Positions 17,442 through 26,178 of a stretch of 64,000 nt of DNA are shown here, in pieces (the first letter of the stretch is position 1; each line of letters begins with the position of its first letter). A program made the translations under genes and the position numbers. The notes beneath the pieces were generated by a model that was not told the DNA's origin, made no database searches, and was given only the letters and a program-made list of their open reading frames with translations. Origin of the DNA: VAZQ01 sp963771845 (lineage in GTDB: Bacteria > Pseudomonadota > Alphaproteobacteria > Rhizobiales > Xanthobacteraceae); assembly GCA_963771845.1 (NCBI GenBank), contig CAVYVC010000015.1:1-64000 (forward strand), written 5' to 3'.

Positions 17442-17638
17442 GTCGCCAACGCCGCGGCGGAGCCGAATGCGGCGATCGCGGAAACTTGGCGACGAACCAG
17501 TTCGGCCACCAGCGCCGGCAGTCGATCGTTTTGACCCTCGGTCAAGCCGTATTCAATCGCCACGTTCTGGCCTTCGACGTAACCGGTTTCGCTGATCTGA
17601 GCGATTGGACAGGAGAGGATACCCATCCTGGCTGGCAA
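17442..17638 (-). pseudogene. oppositely oriented fragment of the same substrate-binding family
   Basis: The minus strand encodes SETGYVEGQNVAIEYGLTEG and DRLPALVAELVRRQVSAIAA, the same family as the plus-strand fragment at 17370-17441. Homology ends at about 17445, so two paralogue pieces meet head to head. This points to an inversion or recombination between duplicated genes just upstream of the TIR gene. Confidence 0.65.
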
Positions 17639-17731
17639 GCGCTGCTTAGAACCTTACGGTGGAAAACAGGTCAGCTAGCAAGCGCCGATGTCAATCGAGG
17701 AGACCCTGGGCAGAAGCGTGAAGTGGAGCCA

Positions 17732-18241
17732 ATGCGCGCATTCACGCAACCGAAGAATGCAAAACATACGCTTGTATTCATTGCTCATGCCGCAGTCGAC
17801 AAGCCGCGATTACGTGGCGCTATCGAGGTCCTCGTTGGCGTCGGATTTCAGCTATGGATCGACAAACCCCAGAAGATCGGCTTGAATCCGGACATCGAGG
17901 CTCGTATCAGGTCTGGCCGAATCAGAATAGGAGAGGATTGGAAAGAGGGTATCAGAAGAGCGATTACCAAAGCCGACGTCGTGCTATCGTTCTGGTCGAC
18001 GCAAGCCTTGGCGCAAACGCGCGAGCAGTTCCATTATGAACTATATCAGGGCTTGATCCAACAAAAGCTCAAACAATGTCGATTGGGTGAGACCTCATAC
18101 GAAAAGATCGGAACTCCCTATTCATTTGTGCAACTGGCGGACCTCTCGGATTTCGAAGGAACCCAATACCATCCAGAGCTTGATATTTTGATTGAAGACA
18201 TGGCGGCACAGAAGCGAAAAAATAGTTGGTTCTTTTGGTGA
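17732..18241 (+). CDS. TIR-domain protein (putative NAD-cleaving signal producer)
   Basis: A stand-alone TIR domain of about 169 residues. Strand A and the following helix read HTLVFIAHAAVDKPRLRGAI. Then come FQLWIDKP (BB-loop region), IGEDWKEGIRRAITKADVVL, SFWSTQAL, and REQFHYELYQGL. The Glu in HYEL sits where the catalytic glutamate of NADase TIRs lies (usual pattern WxxxE on the alpha-C helix). In Thoeris and related systems such proteins make ADP-ribose-type signals from NAD on phage infection. The ATG at 17732 is preceded by GTGGAG. The open frame upstream to 17297 is just the decayed binding-protein fragment. It starts a three-gene set: 76 bp follow before the Nudix-macro gene. The immune role is inferred from domain and context. 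Confidence 0.8.
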   Translation: MRAFTQPKNAKHTLVFIAHAAVDKPRLRGAIEVLVGVGFQLWIDKPQKIGLNPDIEARIRSGRIRIGEDWKEGIRRAITKADVVLSFWSTQALAQTREQFHYELYQGLIQQKLKQCRLGETSYEKIGTPYSFVQLADLSDFEGTQYHPELDILIEDMAAQKRKNSWFFW

Positions 18242-18317
18242 TGCCAGCAAACTGAGGTTGTCGATCGGTCTACTAACAGCAGAAAGACTGGAAATTTTTC
18301 ACGGGGAGTGTTGGTCC

Positions 18318-19802
18318 ATGACAATTGAACAGGAAAAAGTGCAACAAGTCGGTGTGGCAGAATCGGCAAAAAACGAAGAGTTGCCCGATCAAAAAGCCGC
18401 GGCACAGGGTCATAGAAAAGAAGCTAAATACGACACGCCGGAGCGCGTTTTCAATGGTTTCTTCAAGATCGACCAATACAAGGTCAGGTATCGGCGCTAC
18501 GACGGAAACATGGCCGAATGTACGCGGCTCAATTTCGAGCGCGGTGACGCCGTCGGCGTGCTGCTTTTCAACGTCGATACCCGTTCGGTCGTTTTGGTCA
18601 AACAATTCAAATTGCCGACCTTGATTGGCCGGCAGCGCGATGATCCGAAAACCCAGGATGGTTGGATCGAAGAAACCATGGCGGGCATGATTCGCGACGG
18701 AGAAAAGCCCGAGGACACGGTGATTCGCGAAACTGAAGAGGAAACCGGATACATTATCGAAAAGGATCGGTACAAGATCGAAAACCCAAAACTGATTTGT
18801 AAATTTCTGTCATCTCCCGGAGGCACCTCTGAACGAATTTTTCTCTACTTCGCTCAAGTGCGCGAAACATCACGCAAAGAAAAGGAGAAAAAGGATATCA
18901 GAGGAGTCGAAGATGAGGACATCAAAGTCGTTCATGTGGGTATCAACGACCTGTTCGCTAAGTTGGACAATGGGGAGATCGACGATCCCAAACTTGCCAT
19001 TGCGGTCTACTGGCTCAAGGAGAATTTGCCAAAAACCGAAATCGGATCGATTGCTCCGGACACGGTGGAATACACCTTTCTCGATCCTAATAAATCTGGC
19101 CTCATCGTTGGCTACAAGCAGGGGAACATCAAATATGTCGATGGCGTCGACGTTTGGGTTAATGGCGAAAACTCCGACATGATGATGGATCGCTTCAACG
19201 GTCAAACCGTTTCGGCGCGCATCAGGGCCCTGGCCGCCGAGAGGGACGGCGACATCGTCGTCGACGACACGATTCAGGAGGCGCTGCGCGGTCTGATAGG
19301 CGAACGTGCCAATGTTGATATTGGCAAAGTTCTTGTTACTGAATCGGGACTGCTGCGCAAGAACAATGGCGTGCAGCGCATATTCCATGTCGCGGTTGTG
19401 AAGGGAAGTCTGGGACAGGGCTTCACACCGGACGTGAATGATTTAAGCTTGTGTGTCGAAAATGTCTTGGGCGAGCTGGAATATGAGAACAAAACGATAT
19501 GGCGACGCTTCACCGGAGACCATCTTGAGTCCGTGCTATTCCCGCTGATCGGAGCAGGCGAGGGTGGCCTGCTGATCCTAACCGTTGCGAACAAGATGAT
19601 TCCCGCGGCCGTCGATTATTTTAAAAGGGTGAAAGACCCCAGCATTAAGAAGATCTATTTTCTTGCTTTCAAGCTGAGAGAGAAGGATGCCTGCGACAAA
19701 GTTCTTGAGGAATACTGCCAGCAAGGAGTGCTTAAGCGGCTATCTCCAGCGGCTGCGTCAGATAATGACGGACTGGAGACTGTGGGCAGACAAAAGGGCT
19801 GA
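18318..19802 (+). CDS. Nudix hydrolase-macro domain fusion protein
   Basis: About 494 residues. After a charged, disordered N-terminus comes a Nudix domain (roughly 40-225) of the ADP-ribose pyrophosphatase type. Its Nudix box (residues 123-145) fits GX5EX7REUXEEXGU (G-MIRDG-E-KPEDTVI-RETEEETGY), and KFLSSPGGTSERIFLYFA fits the C-terminal strand. The C-terminal half (about 260-480) reads like a macro domain: GNIKYVDGVDVWVNGENSDM, a GERANVDIGKVLVTESGLL strand-turn, FHVAV, LFPLIGAGEGG and IKKIYFLAFK. Macro domains bind ADP-ribose derivatives and Nudix domains hydrolyse them. Beside a TIR gene this suggests a protein that senses or degrades the TIR product. The ATG at 18318 has GGGGAG upstream; an in-frame ATG at 18192 inside the TIR gene is less likely. 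It overlaps the patatin gene. Confidence 0.85.
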   Translation: MTIEQEKVQQVGVAESAKNEELPDQKAAAQGHRKEAKYDTPERVFNGFFKIDQYKVRYRRYDGNMAECTRLNFERGDAVGVLLFNVDTRSVVLVKQFKLPTLIGRQRDDPKTQDGWIEETMAGMIRDGEKPEDTVIRETEEETGYIIEKDRYKIENPKLICKFLSSPGGTSERIFLYFAQVRETSRKEKEKKDIRGVEDEDIKVVHVGINDLFAKLDNGEIDDPKLAIAVYWLKENLPKTEIGSIAPDTVEYTFLDPNKSGLIVGYKQGNIKYVDGVDVWVNGENSDMMMDRFNGQTVSARIRALAAERDGDIVVDDTIQEALRGLIGERANVDIGKVLVTESGLLRKNNGVQRIFHVAVVKGSLGQGFTPDVNDLSLCVENVLGELEYENKTIWRRFTGDHLESVLFPLIGAGEGGLLILTVANKMIPAAVDYFKRVKDPSIKKIYFLAFKLREKDACDKVLEEYCQQGVLKRLSPAAASDNDGLETVGRQKG

Positions 19803-22797
19803 AGCCACCGTTTTTCTAAAACGGAGCTTCTGGAGGCCACTTCGCCACACGATGGAAATTTTCCACGTGCTGCCGCTAGTGGCCGTGGTAGTTTTGTTCG
19901 TTTTGTTGGCCACCGACGGGCAATTGCGTGAAATCTACATCTCTAATTTGGAAGAGCCTACCAACTCCATGATGGCCTCGTCCATCCGGATCGTGGCTGC
20001 CTTGATTGCAATCACGTTGCTTAGCGCGGTTCTTTACGAAGCGCACCATGCGCTCAGCACCGTTAGGATCAACGTCTTTTCCGGCCGTTCCGGCTCCAAG
20101 GTCGGCTACGACCTGCACCGTCTGCAGAACGCGGCGGGGTTCGTCCTCGCCTTCCTGCCGTGGCTCGGTCTCACCGCTGGCCTTTTTGGCGCGCGAAATT
20201 TCGTCGTGGCCAGGTATTGTCAATTGCTCACCGTAGCCGGAGTGGAGCCGAACGCACTGAAGACGATGCACCCGCTGATCGAGGCGAACGGCATCGAAAT
20301 CGCTTTAACTTTGCTTGCTCTCGGTGCGGCCGCGACCTGCTTCGTAAGCATTGACGATCGTCATCGCATCGCGCAATTCGCTGTCGCCTGTATCGCTCCC
20401 GCATTTGCGGCGCTGCTGTTCCTGCTGTTTGCCGATCGGTTAAATTCTGATACGTGGGAATCACTGCCGATCTGGATATATATCGCCGTTGCAGTAGCAA
20501 CGCTGGGCTACTTTTTGATTTATTATCGTCTTTATCATCACCGCGGCGTTTTCTGGTTATCACGTCCGTTCATTCGGACGGGGATCGGCTTTCGAAAACG
20601 ACGCCGGCTTCGGCTGGCGCTCTGGGCTTTTCTGCCCTGGGTTGGACTCGCTGTTTACTTTTTCGTTGCTGAAGGTTTCGTACCAGCGGCTGAGGCATCA
20701 AGCAGTTGCTTTGCTGACCTTTTTTCGACAGATGCTCCGGCTCCCGGACGCTGGGCGATTTTCCCGGTTGCGATGTGTTGCACGATAACTATCGGGTTGC
20801 TGGTTGGCCAGTTTCTCCTCCAGCTCGACGCAAGCAGGCGACGCCGGATTGTGCTTGCCATCATCTGCGGTCTGGCATTGGCGGCAGTGTTGTTATCCGT
20901 GAACAACGATGCCGATCTGATCGTTTCGGTCTATCGGTTCATCGGGCCACTTGCCACGGTCTCTTTGGAGTTATTGTTTCTCATTTCGACGTTTGCTGCG
21001 CTTGCGGTGCTGTCGCAAAACTCCGGGTTTCCGGCGCTAACGCTGATCGTGCTGACAATCGTCGTATGCATCATGGTCCCCCGTTACGCCGTGTGGACCG
21101 CCTCTGCTCTTGGGGTGGCATACTTGTTGTTTGCGGTGGCGGCTTTCATCTCCGGGCGTAAGTGGGCGGGGTTTGCAATGCTGCTGCTGATCGTTGTCGG
21201 CATAATCAATTTATTGCAACTCACGCAAGGACCGCTGATCACGCAAAATCCGCCTCCCGAGAAAACAGGGACCACAGAGAGCTCCGGACTGAACGCGTAT
21301 ACCGCGCGTACCGCCTACTTGTGCTGGCTCGATCAAAAGGGAGTTCCTGCAACGCCGACGGTTGAGCAAGTACGCGTTTGCGGAAAGCGGCCGAAAACCC
21401 AGCCGGCAATGAACGGCCCATATCCTGCATTCATTGTTGCCGCCGAAGGCGGCGGAATCTATGCCGCGAGCGCGGCTGCGACCTTCCTGGCGAAGCTGGA
21501 GAAACAGGAGCCGGGCTTCACGCGGCATATCTTTGCGATCAGCGGGGTTTCCGGCGGTTCGATCGGAGCGGCCGTCTTTCAGGCGCTCGCGCATGCAACG
21601 GAGATCGAGCGTCGGGCTGTCAAGGATGACGGCGCCAAAGCAAGAGAAAAATTCCCAGCAGGTCGCAAAGAGGAATGCACGCGGCAGCCGGCCGACAAGC
21701 CCGAGGCTGACCTGCCGGGGCGCATCAAGAGGATCATGCAAGACGATCATTTCTCCCCGGTCGTCGGTTCGATTTTTCCAGAGATTTTCAACGTGCCGAT
21801 GAAACGGCCCGATGCGCTCAGGGCAAGTTTCGAATATTCGACGTCCGCGCAAGATACGGCCGCCGCCGGTCGCCACCTTTGTGCGCCGTTCCTTGAGCAC
21901 TGGTCGGCCGACGCTGCCGTACCTGCGCTCGTCTTGAACTCGACCTGGGTAGAAATGGGGTTTCGCGTGGCGTTCGCTCCTTTTCGTCTGCACGATCTCG
22001 ATGAATCGCTTTATTCGTTCCTCGATCCCTTGATGCCGGACGAAAGTTGTCAAAACAAGAACGACCCAGTGCCTTGCATTTCTGTCATGACGGCTGCGGG
22101 AGCGAGCGCCCGCTTTCCGGGAATGATGCCCCCGTTTTCGGTAAAGCTGGGACCTAAGGGACCTAAGGAAAAACGATGGAATTTTGTCGACGGCGGATAT
22201 TCAGACAATTCCGGCGCGACTACTGCACTCGATATTTATCGTGTTCTTTCGAAAATCTTTCCGAAAGAGGTCGTTGACTTGCGCATCGTTCTCATCACCA
22301 GCTCTCGTCCTCAGCCCAATCTGGCTGACCAATCCATTAACGGCACCGTGTTTCTGGATACGCTGGCGCCAATCGATGCGATTCTGAAGGTCAGGGAAGA
22401 TTTAGCCAACGACGCTGTCGGCCGCGCGTGTACTGAAATTTACCCTACTTCGTTGCTCCCGGACGGGGAGAACAAAGGTTGTGTCGACCACGCTGGTGAT
22501 AGAGAGGAAGGAAAACTTCAAATCGTCGAGATTCAGGATCAGACTTATGGTTTGCCGCTAGGCTGGAAAATATCACAGACCAGTTTTGCGGTGATCTCGT
22601 GGATGCTGGGGCAACCATCGGACTGCCGTGTGAAAGAGAGCGGCGGGGTGCTGCCTCAGAGGCCTGCTTCAAACAACGATAATCCAAACGCGCAGCTCAC
22701 TAAAGAAATTCTGCGGCGAAACGGCTGTGTATCTGACTTACTTGTGGATCTGGTGAAAACATCATCTGTTGCCAGCGGCAACGCTTTGGGGCGCTGA
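19765..22797 (+). CDS. polytopic membrane protein with C-terminal patatin phospholipase domain
   Basis: About 1010 residues. The first ~500 hold 12-13 predicted membrane helices (for example LPLVAVVVLFVLLA, AAGFVLAFLPWLGLTAGL, FPALTLIVLTIVVCIMV). The C-terminal half is a patatin-like lipase: glycine-rich oxyanion loop EGGGIYAAS (GGG at 562-564), nucleophile Ser596 in ISGVSGGSIGA, and catalytic Asp809 in VDGGYSDNSG. Such lipases hydrolyse membrane phospholipids; CapV-type patatins are effectors of CBASS. The start is uncertain: 19687, 19765 and 19852 are all ATGs without ideal ribosome sites. Each of the first two overlaps the Nudix-macro gene, which implies coupled expression. Direct membrane tethering of a patatin next to TIR and macro partners is unusual, and it is the likely effector (inference). 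Confidence 0.85.
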   Translation: MTDWRLWADKRAEATVFLKRSFWRPLRHTMEIFHVLPLVAVVVLFVLLATDGQLREIYISNLEEPTNSMMASSIRIVAALIAITLLSAVLYEAHHALSTVRINVFSGRSGSKVGYDLHRLQNAAGFVLAFLPWLGLTAGLFGARNFVVARYCQLLTVAGVEPNALKTMHPLIEANGIEIALTLLALGAAATCFVSIDDRHRIAQFAVACIAPAFAALLFLLFADRLNSDTWESLPIWIYIAVAVATLGYFLIYYRLYHHRGVFWLSRPFIRTGIGFRKRRRLRLALWAFLPWVGLAVYFFVAEGFVPAAEASSSCFADLFSTDAPAPGRWAIFPVAMCCTITIGLLVGQFLLQLDASRRRRIVLAIICGLALAAVLLSVNNDADLIVSVYRFIGPLATVSLELLFLISTFAALAVLSQNSGFPALTLIVLTIVVCIMVPRYAVWTASALGVAYLLFAVAAFISGRKWAGFAMLLLIVVGIINLLQLTQGPLITQNPPPEKTGTTESSGLNAYTARTAYLCWLDQKGVPATPTVEQVRVCGKRPKTQPAMNGPYPAFIVAAEGGGIYAASAAATFLAKLEKQEPGFTRHIFAISGVSGGSIGAAVFQALAHATEIERRAVKDDGAKAREKFPAGRKEECTRQPADKPEADLPGRIKRIMQDDHFSPVVGSIFPEIFNVPMKRPDALRASFEYSTSAQDTAAAGRHLCAPFLEHWSADAAVPALVLNSTWVEMGFRVAFAPFRLHDLDESLYSFLDPLMPDESCQNKNDPVPCISVMTAAGASARFPGMMPPFSVKLGPKGPKEKRWNFVDGGYSDNSGATTALDIYRVLSKIFPKEVVDLRIVLITSSRPQPNLADQSINGTVFLDTLAPIDAILKVREDLANDAVGRACTEIYPTSLLPDGENKGCVDHAGDREEGKLQIVEIQDQTYGLPLGWKISQTSFAVISWMLGQPSDCRVKESGGVLPQRPASNNDNPNAQLTKEILRRNGCVSDLLVDLVKTSSVASGNALGR

Positions 22798-23142
22798 AAA
22801 AATTCCTCGCGCGGACAAGCCGCGTCGCATGTTCCTACTTCGCAAGTCAGCACGGGGGGACCATCTTCGATCTTGGGCGTCGCGGTGGGCGCTATTGCTC
22901 CCGGCTGCGGTGATCATTCGTGACTCGACCCTATTGTGGGCACGGTTCATTTACAGCCAGTTTATTGGAGTGTCTTACCGGCCCTCGGACCTTGCCCGCA
23001 CGGATTATCCAGGTCCGCAACCTCGTCGCACCATGCTCAAGTTAGACAGTCGCGCGAAGACGCCTTTTGTCTCAGCGGCGCCGTTGAACTCTATTCCGCC
23101 GTCTTGGCACTGGAAAAATCAGCGGTCGAAGACCTGACATAT
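22798..23142. other. region behind the patatin gene; possible short frame
   Basis: A frame from ATG 22829 to 23137 on the plus strand could code for about 102 residues with one hydrophobic stretch (ALLLPAAVII), but it lacks a ribosome site and family resemblance. A short inverted repeat (CGCGCGGACAAGCCGCG) directly after the patatin stop could end transcription weakly. Nothing else identifiable. Confidence 0.3.
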
Positions 23143-23994
23143 CTACGGCCCGCCGTAGAAGCGGTAATTAATTCCAAACAGGACCATGTTTACGTTTTGC
23201 GAGATATCCAGCGGGAATAACTGGGCTCCCTGGGCTGGTGCGAGAACTGAGAGCAGCGTCGCCTGCTTCGTGCCGAAGTGCAGATAGTCGTATTCCAAAA
23301 ACAACGACACATCAGTTCCGAACACCGCCCATTCAAATCCGGTACCGACAAGGGGACCGGCGGGAGAATTGTTGCCCAGCGCGACAATCAAGGCAGGCGG
23401 CGCATTAAACACCGGACCGAACCCGCCGGTAGGTAAGACGACAGGATTGGTTGAAACTTGCTGGTTGGGAAGCGATACGTTGTAGAGATTATGATTCCGC
23501 GCGATGCCTGCCTTGGCATAAAGGAGCATGTTCGGCTGCACGGTATAACCGATCCGCGCGGTGACGTTGGCAGTCGATTGGATGAATGTTTCGTTTATCA
23601 GAGCGATGACAAAGCTCCCCCTCGCCGTTGTGAGGGTCGCGGGCTGCCCTTCGATATTGCTCGCCTTCATGCCGGTAAGGTCGTAGAGCCCCTGAATACC
23701 GAACACGAACCGGCCCACCTGGTAGTCGCAGCCCAGTTGCCCGCCACCGATGACGCCGCTCGCCGTATGATCGCCGAGATAGCCCCCCCCGGCACCCGTC
23801 AATGTGCCGGCGGTATCCACCCAGGTGGTTCGCGCGGATCCACCACCAATATTGACGCCAATTCGGCAGCCGGTCCACGTGTAGATGGGCCGCGGCAGCG
23901 GATACGTACCGAGCTCGGACACACCCAGATCCGCAGCGGCGGCGGGAAGCGCCAACGCGTAGAACGCGGCGCAGACGGCGACCAGCTTTTTCAT
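23143..23994 (-). CDS. outer-membrane beta-barrel protein (Omp25/porin-like)
   Basis: About 283 residues from ATG 23994 (MKKLVAVCAAFYALALPAAA). A signal peptide ending AAAAD is followed by the typical alphaproteobacterial small-barrel layout: YTWTGCRIGVNIGGG near the N-terminus, alternating amphipathic strands (GQLGCDYQVGRFVFGIQGLY, ARIGYTVQPNMLLYAKAGIA, SLFLEYDYLHFGT) and a terminal strand VNMVLFGINYRFYG. The terminal aromatic lies two residues before the end rather than last (F-Y-G-G-P). It probably inserts in the outer membrane as an 8-strand barrel. It converges with the TIR-patatin set and is probably not part of it. Confidence 0.85.
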   Translation of the reverse strand: MKKLVAVCAAFYALALPAAAADLGVSELGTYPLPRPIYTWTGCRIGVNIGGGSARTTWVDTAGTLTGAGGGYLGDHTASGVIGGGQLGCDYQVGRFVFGIQGLYDLTGMKASNIEGQPATLTTARGSFVIALINETFIQSTANVTARIGYTVQPNMLLYAKAGIARNHNLYNVSLPNQQVSTNPVVLPTGGFGPVFNAPPALIVALGNNSPAGPLVGTGFEWAVFGTDVSLFLEYDYLHFGTKQATLLSVLAPAQGAQLFPLDISQNVNMVLFGINYRFYGGP

Positions 23995-24221
23995 GATACG
24001 CCTACCCACTAAAACCCGACGCATGAAATGTAGACCCCCCCACGGCCCGAGTTTGTTGCTCAACGGCAACTATGGGCAGCGAATATCATTCCAAAATTAG
24101 GGGTGCCCCAGTTCTGTTGCGCCCCGCTTGGCTCGGTATCTTTGCCTGTAAAGCTACAATCTTTCCAGGGCAAGACATAGAGCTATCCGCTGTCGGATGC
24201 AGCCGGCGCTATACACTGTAA

Positions 24222-25718
24222 TTAACGTGCATCTGCTAGGGTTGCATCGACGGATTCAGGAGCGATCGGGCGTGCCACCCTCGGCCGTTGCGGTGCTCCT
24301 TGGCCTGCACTAGCTAGAAACGCACGAAAGAGTCCGTTGTTGCGCAGCGCGTCAGCACCAGCTGTGATTAGTGAATCAACTTGCTCCCGCGGCAACACGA
24401 AACGGGATGGCACCGCATTGAGCGCTGCGGCACGTTCGGGGCCAAGCTGGTCGAAACCGATGCGGCTGACGTAAAACCGCAAGTCCCGACAATCCCAATC
24501 CGCAGCCACGCCCAATTTTGCGCGCTCCGTGACCGAGAGCGCGCAGCGCCAGCGCACAAGCGACCTTGACCATTCATCCATGGTGCTTTTGAAAGCAGTG
24601 AAGCTTGCACGCACGCTGGCGTCGATGGCCGTATCCGCCGCCGCCAGCACGAGCTCAGTGCCGCCGGGGCCTTCGACGGTCTGCGTCCAGTCGCCCGATG
24701 GGCCGCGCCCAGCATCTACTATGATTATGATTGCGCGACGCAGTTTGACCGCCTCGTGTCGCGTCAGCGGGCCATATGGTGTATCGGACAGCAGACGCAT
24801 AATGGTGAAGCCGGAAAGTCCGAAGTTATCGACCAAGCCGCCATCGAGCAGCTTGACATAGCTCACGGAGCCGTTGCGATACCGCGTCAGGGCATCGGCA
24901 AAGGCCTTCAGCATCGGGGCCGTGTTCGGATCGCGCTGCACGCGCTCTATCCATGCGGGGAGCTCATCGGTGCAATTCTGCGGATAGGACTTTATGACGG
25001 CGGGAGCGAACACGACCGGCACCGCCGCCGATGCCGCGACCGCATCGGCAAGCGGATACGAGGCCAGATCGCTGCACAGTGCGGCGAAAGCGACAGGTCC
25101 AAACACAAAGGCCGTCCGGTTATAGATATCTGCGGCATTGATCCAAACGCCAGGACCGGGCGTGCGGCGCATGTCACCGAAGGTCGCACCCTCAAAGAGG
25201 TTTTCATCGAGCCAACGGGCGAATTGACTGGAATCGTTGACGCCACCAGCAACAGCGCGCGCCACGCTTAGCGGACTGGCAGCCGTCGTCAGCGGCTCCT
25301 CCCCGTTGCGCAGCAAGAAGCGTTCGCGAAAGTCAGAAAGCGCGGCACGCTTTTTCAAGCCGTAGTAGCCGGTAAGGATCGAACCGCCGGACACCCCGGA
25401 TACGAAGTTCACGCGATCGATGAGAGAGCTCGCTGCCGCGCGGCCGGGCAGCGGGGTGCGCTCGATTTCGGACAGAACCCCAAAAGAAAACGCTGCTGCT
25501 CGCGTACCACCGCCGGAGAAGGCGAGCCCAACCATCAGTTCGTCGGATCCGGTAGTATTATCGCGACCAAGGGCGAGCGCGGCAGCGGCATTGCCGCTGA
25601 GCGGCCGGTTGACAGGTGCGTTGCGAGCCTCGAACGCCGCGCATCCAGCAAGCCAGAGCGCGAGCACGCCCAGACTGGCGTGAACGAAAATACCCGGCCG
25701 GATCAACCCCACCCCCAT
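24222..25718 (-). CDS. patatin-like phospholipase lipoprotein
   Basis: A 498-residue exported lipase. A lipoprotein signal (VLALWLAGC, lipobox LAGC) predicts membrane anchoring of the mature protein. All three patatin blocks are present: oxyanion loop FSGGGTRAAAFSFGVL, nucleophile SGVSGGSILTGYYG, and catalytic Asp in LLDGGLVDNFG. The C-terminal 170 residues are helical with no named domain. It is the second patatin within 3 kb, but it differs in topology from the TIR-linked one (lipoprotein against polytopic) and reads the other way, so joint function is unproven. The substrate is presumably phospholipid or lysophospholipid. No strong ribosome site precedes ATG 25718. Confidence 0.88.
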   Translation of the reverse strand: MGVGLIRPGIFVHASLGVLALWLAGCAAFEARNAPVNRPLSGNAAAALALGRDNTTGSDELMVGLAFSGGGTRAAAFSFGVLSEIERTPLPGRAAASSLIDRVNFVSGVSGGSILTGYYGLKKRAALSDFRERFLLRNGEEPLTTAASPLSVARAVAGGVNDSSQFARWLDENLFEGATFGDMRRTPGPGVWINAADIYNRTAFVFGPVAFAALCSDLASYPLADAVAASAAVPVVFAPAVIKSYPQNCTDELPAWIERVQRDPNTAPMLKAFADALTRYRNGSVSYVKLLDGGLVDNFGLSGFTIMRLLSDTPYGPLTRHEAVKLRRAIIIIVDAGRGPSGDWTQTVEGPGGTELVLAAADTAIDASVRASFTAFKSTMDEWSRSLVRWRCALSVTERAKLGVAADWDCRDLRFYVSRIGFDQLGPERAAALNAVPSRFVLPREQVDSLITAGADALRNNGLFRAFLASAGQGAPQRPRVARPIAPESVDATLADAR

Positions 25719-26178
25719 CTGCTAGGAGGGTTCTTAACGACCCGTTATCGGAAATTGGACTTCAACCTATTGAAATCCCACTCATTTTCGATCCCGGCCT
25801 CTTCTTGCTTCAAAGGCTATTGAAGGTGAAGTGGTCGCGGTACGAATATGGTAAAAAAATACTAAGCGGAATTGTGGCATTGGAACTCAGGCAGCGGTGG
25901 TCCCACAATGACGCCGCTACAACGGGCAGTGGGGGCCGGTATTGTGGCAAACGAAGAGGCCCAGCCTGAGAGCCGACCTTCGGATAAAAACCATGTTCTG
26001 CGCCACAGCAAGCTTCTTTCCTAATGTCCGGGTTCCGACAGCGGCTATAAACGCAACCGAGTTGGACCGTCGGTGGGTGCCATAGGCGGCGGTTCAGAAG
26101 CAGTAAGTCACAGACCCTCTGACCCGCTAGTCGCCATTTGGGTAAAATGTGGTGCGGTCCTCGAACCGGCGACGGCAT
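25719..26178. other. intergenic stretch without supported genes
   Basis: Frames on both strands are short or shadow-like. No repeat, RNA gene or IS end recognised. Confidence 0.35.

Noticed and set aside
17297..17731. N-terminal extension of the TIR protein.
   Set aside because: The extra 145 residues are a decayed binding-protein piece and low-complexity sequence. The TIR strand A begins soon after ATG 17732, which has its own ribosome box.
22829..23137. A fourth gene of the TIR/patatin operon.
   Set aside because: Short frame with one hydrophobic segment, but without ribosome site or resemblance to known proteins; noted in the intergenic entry.
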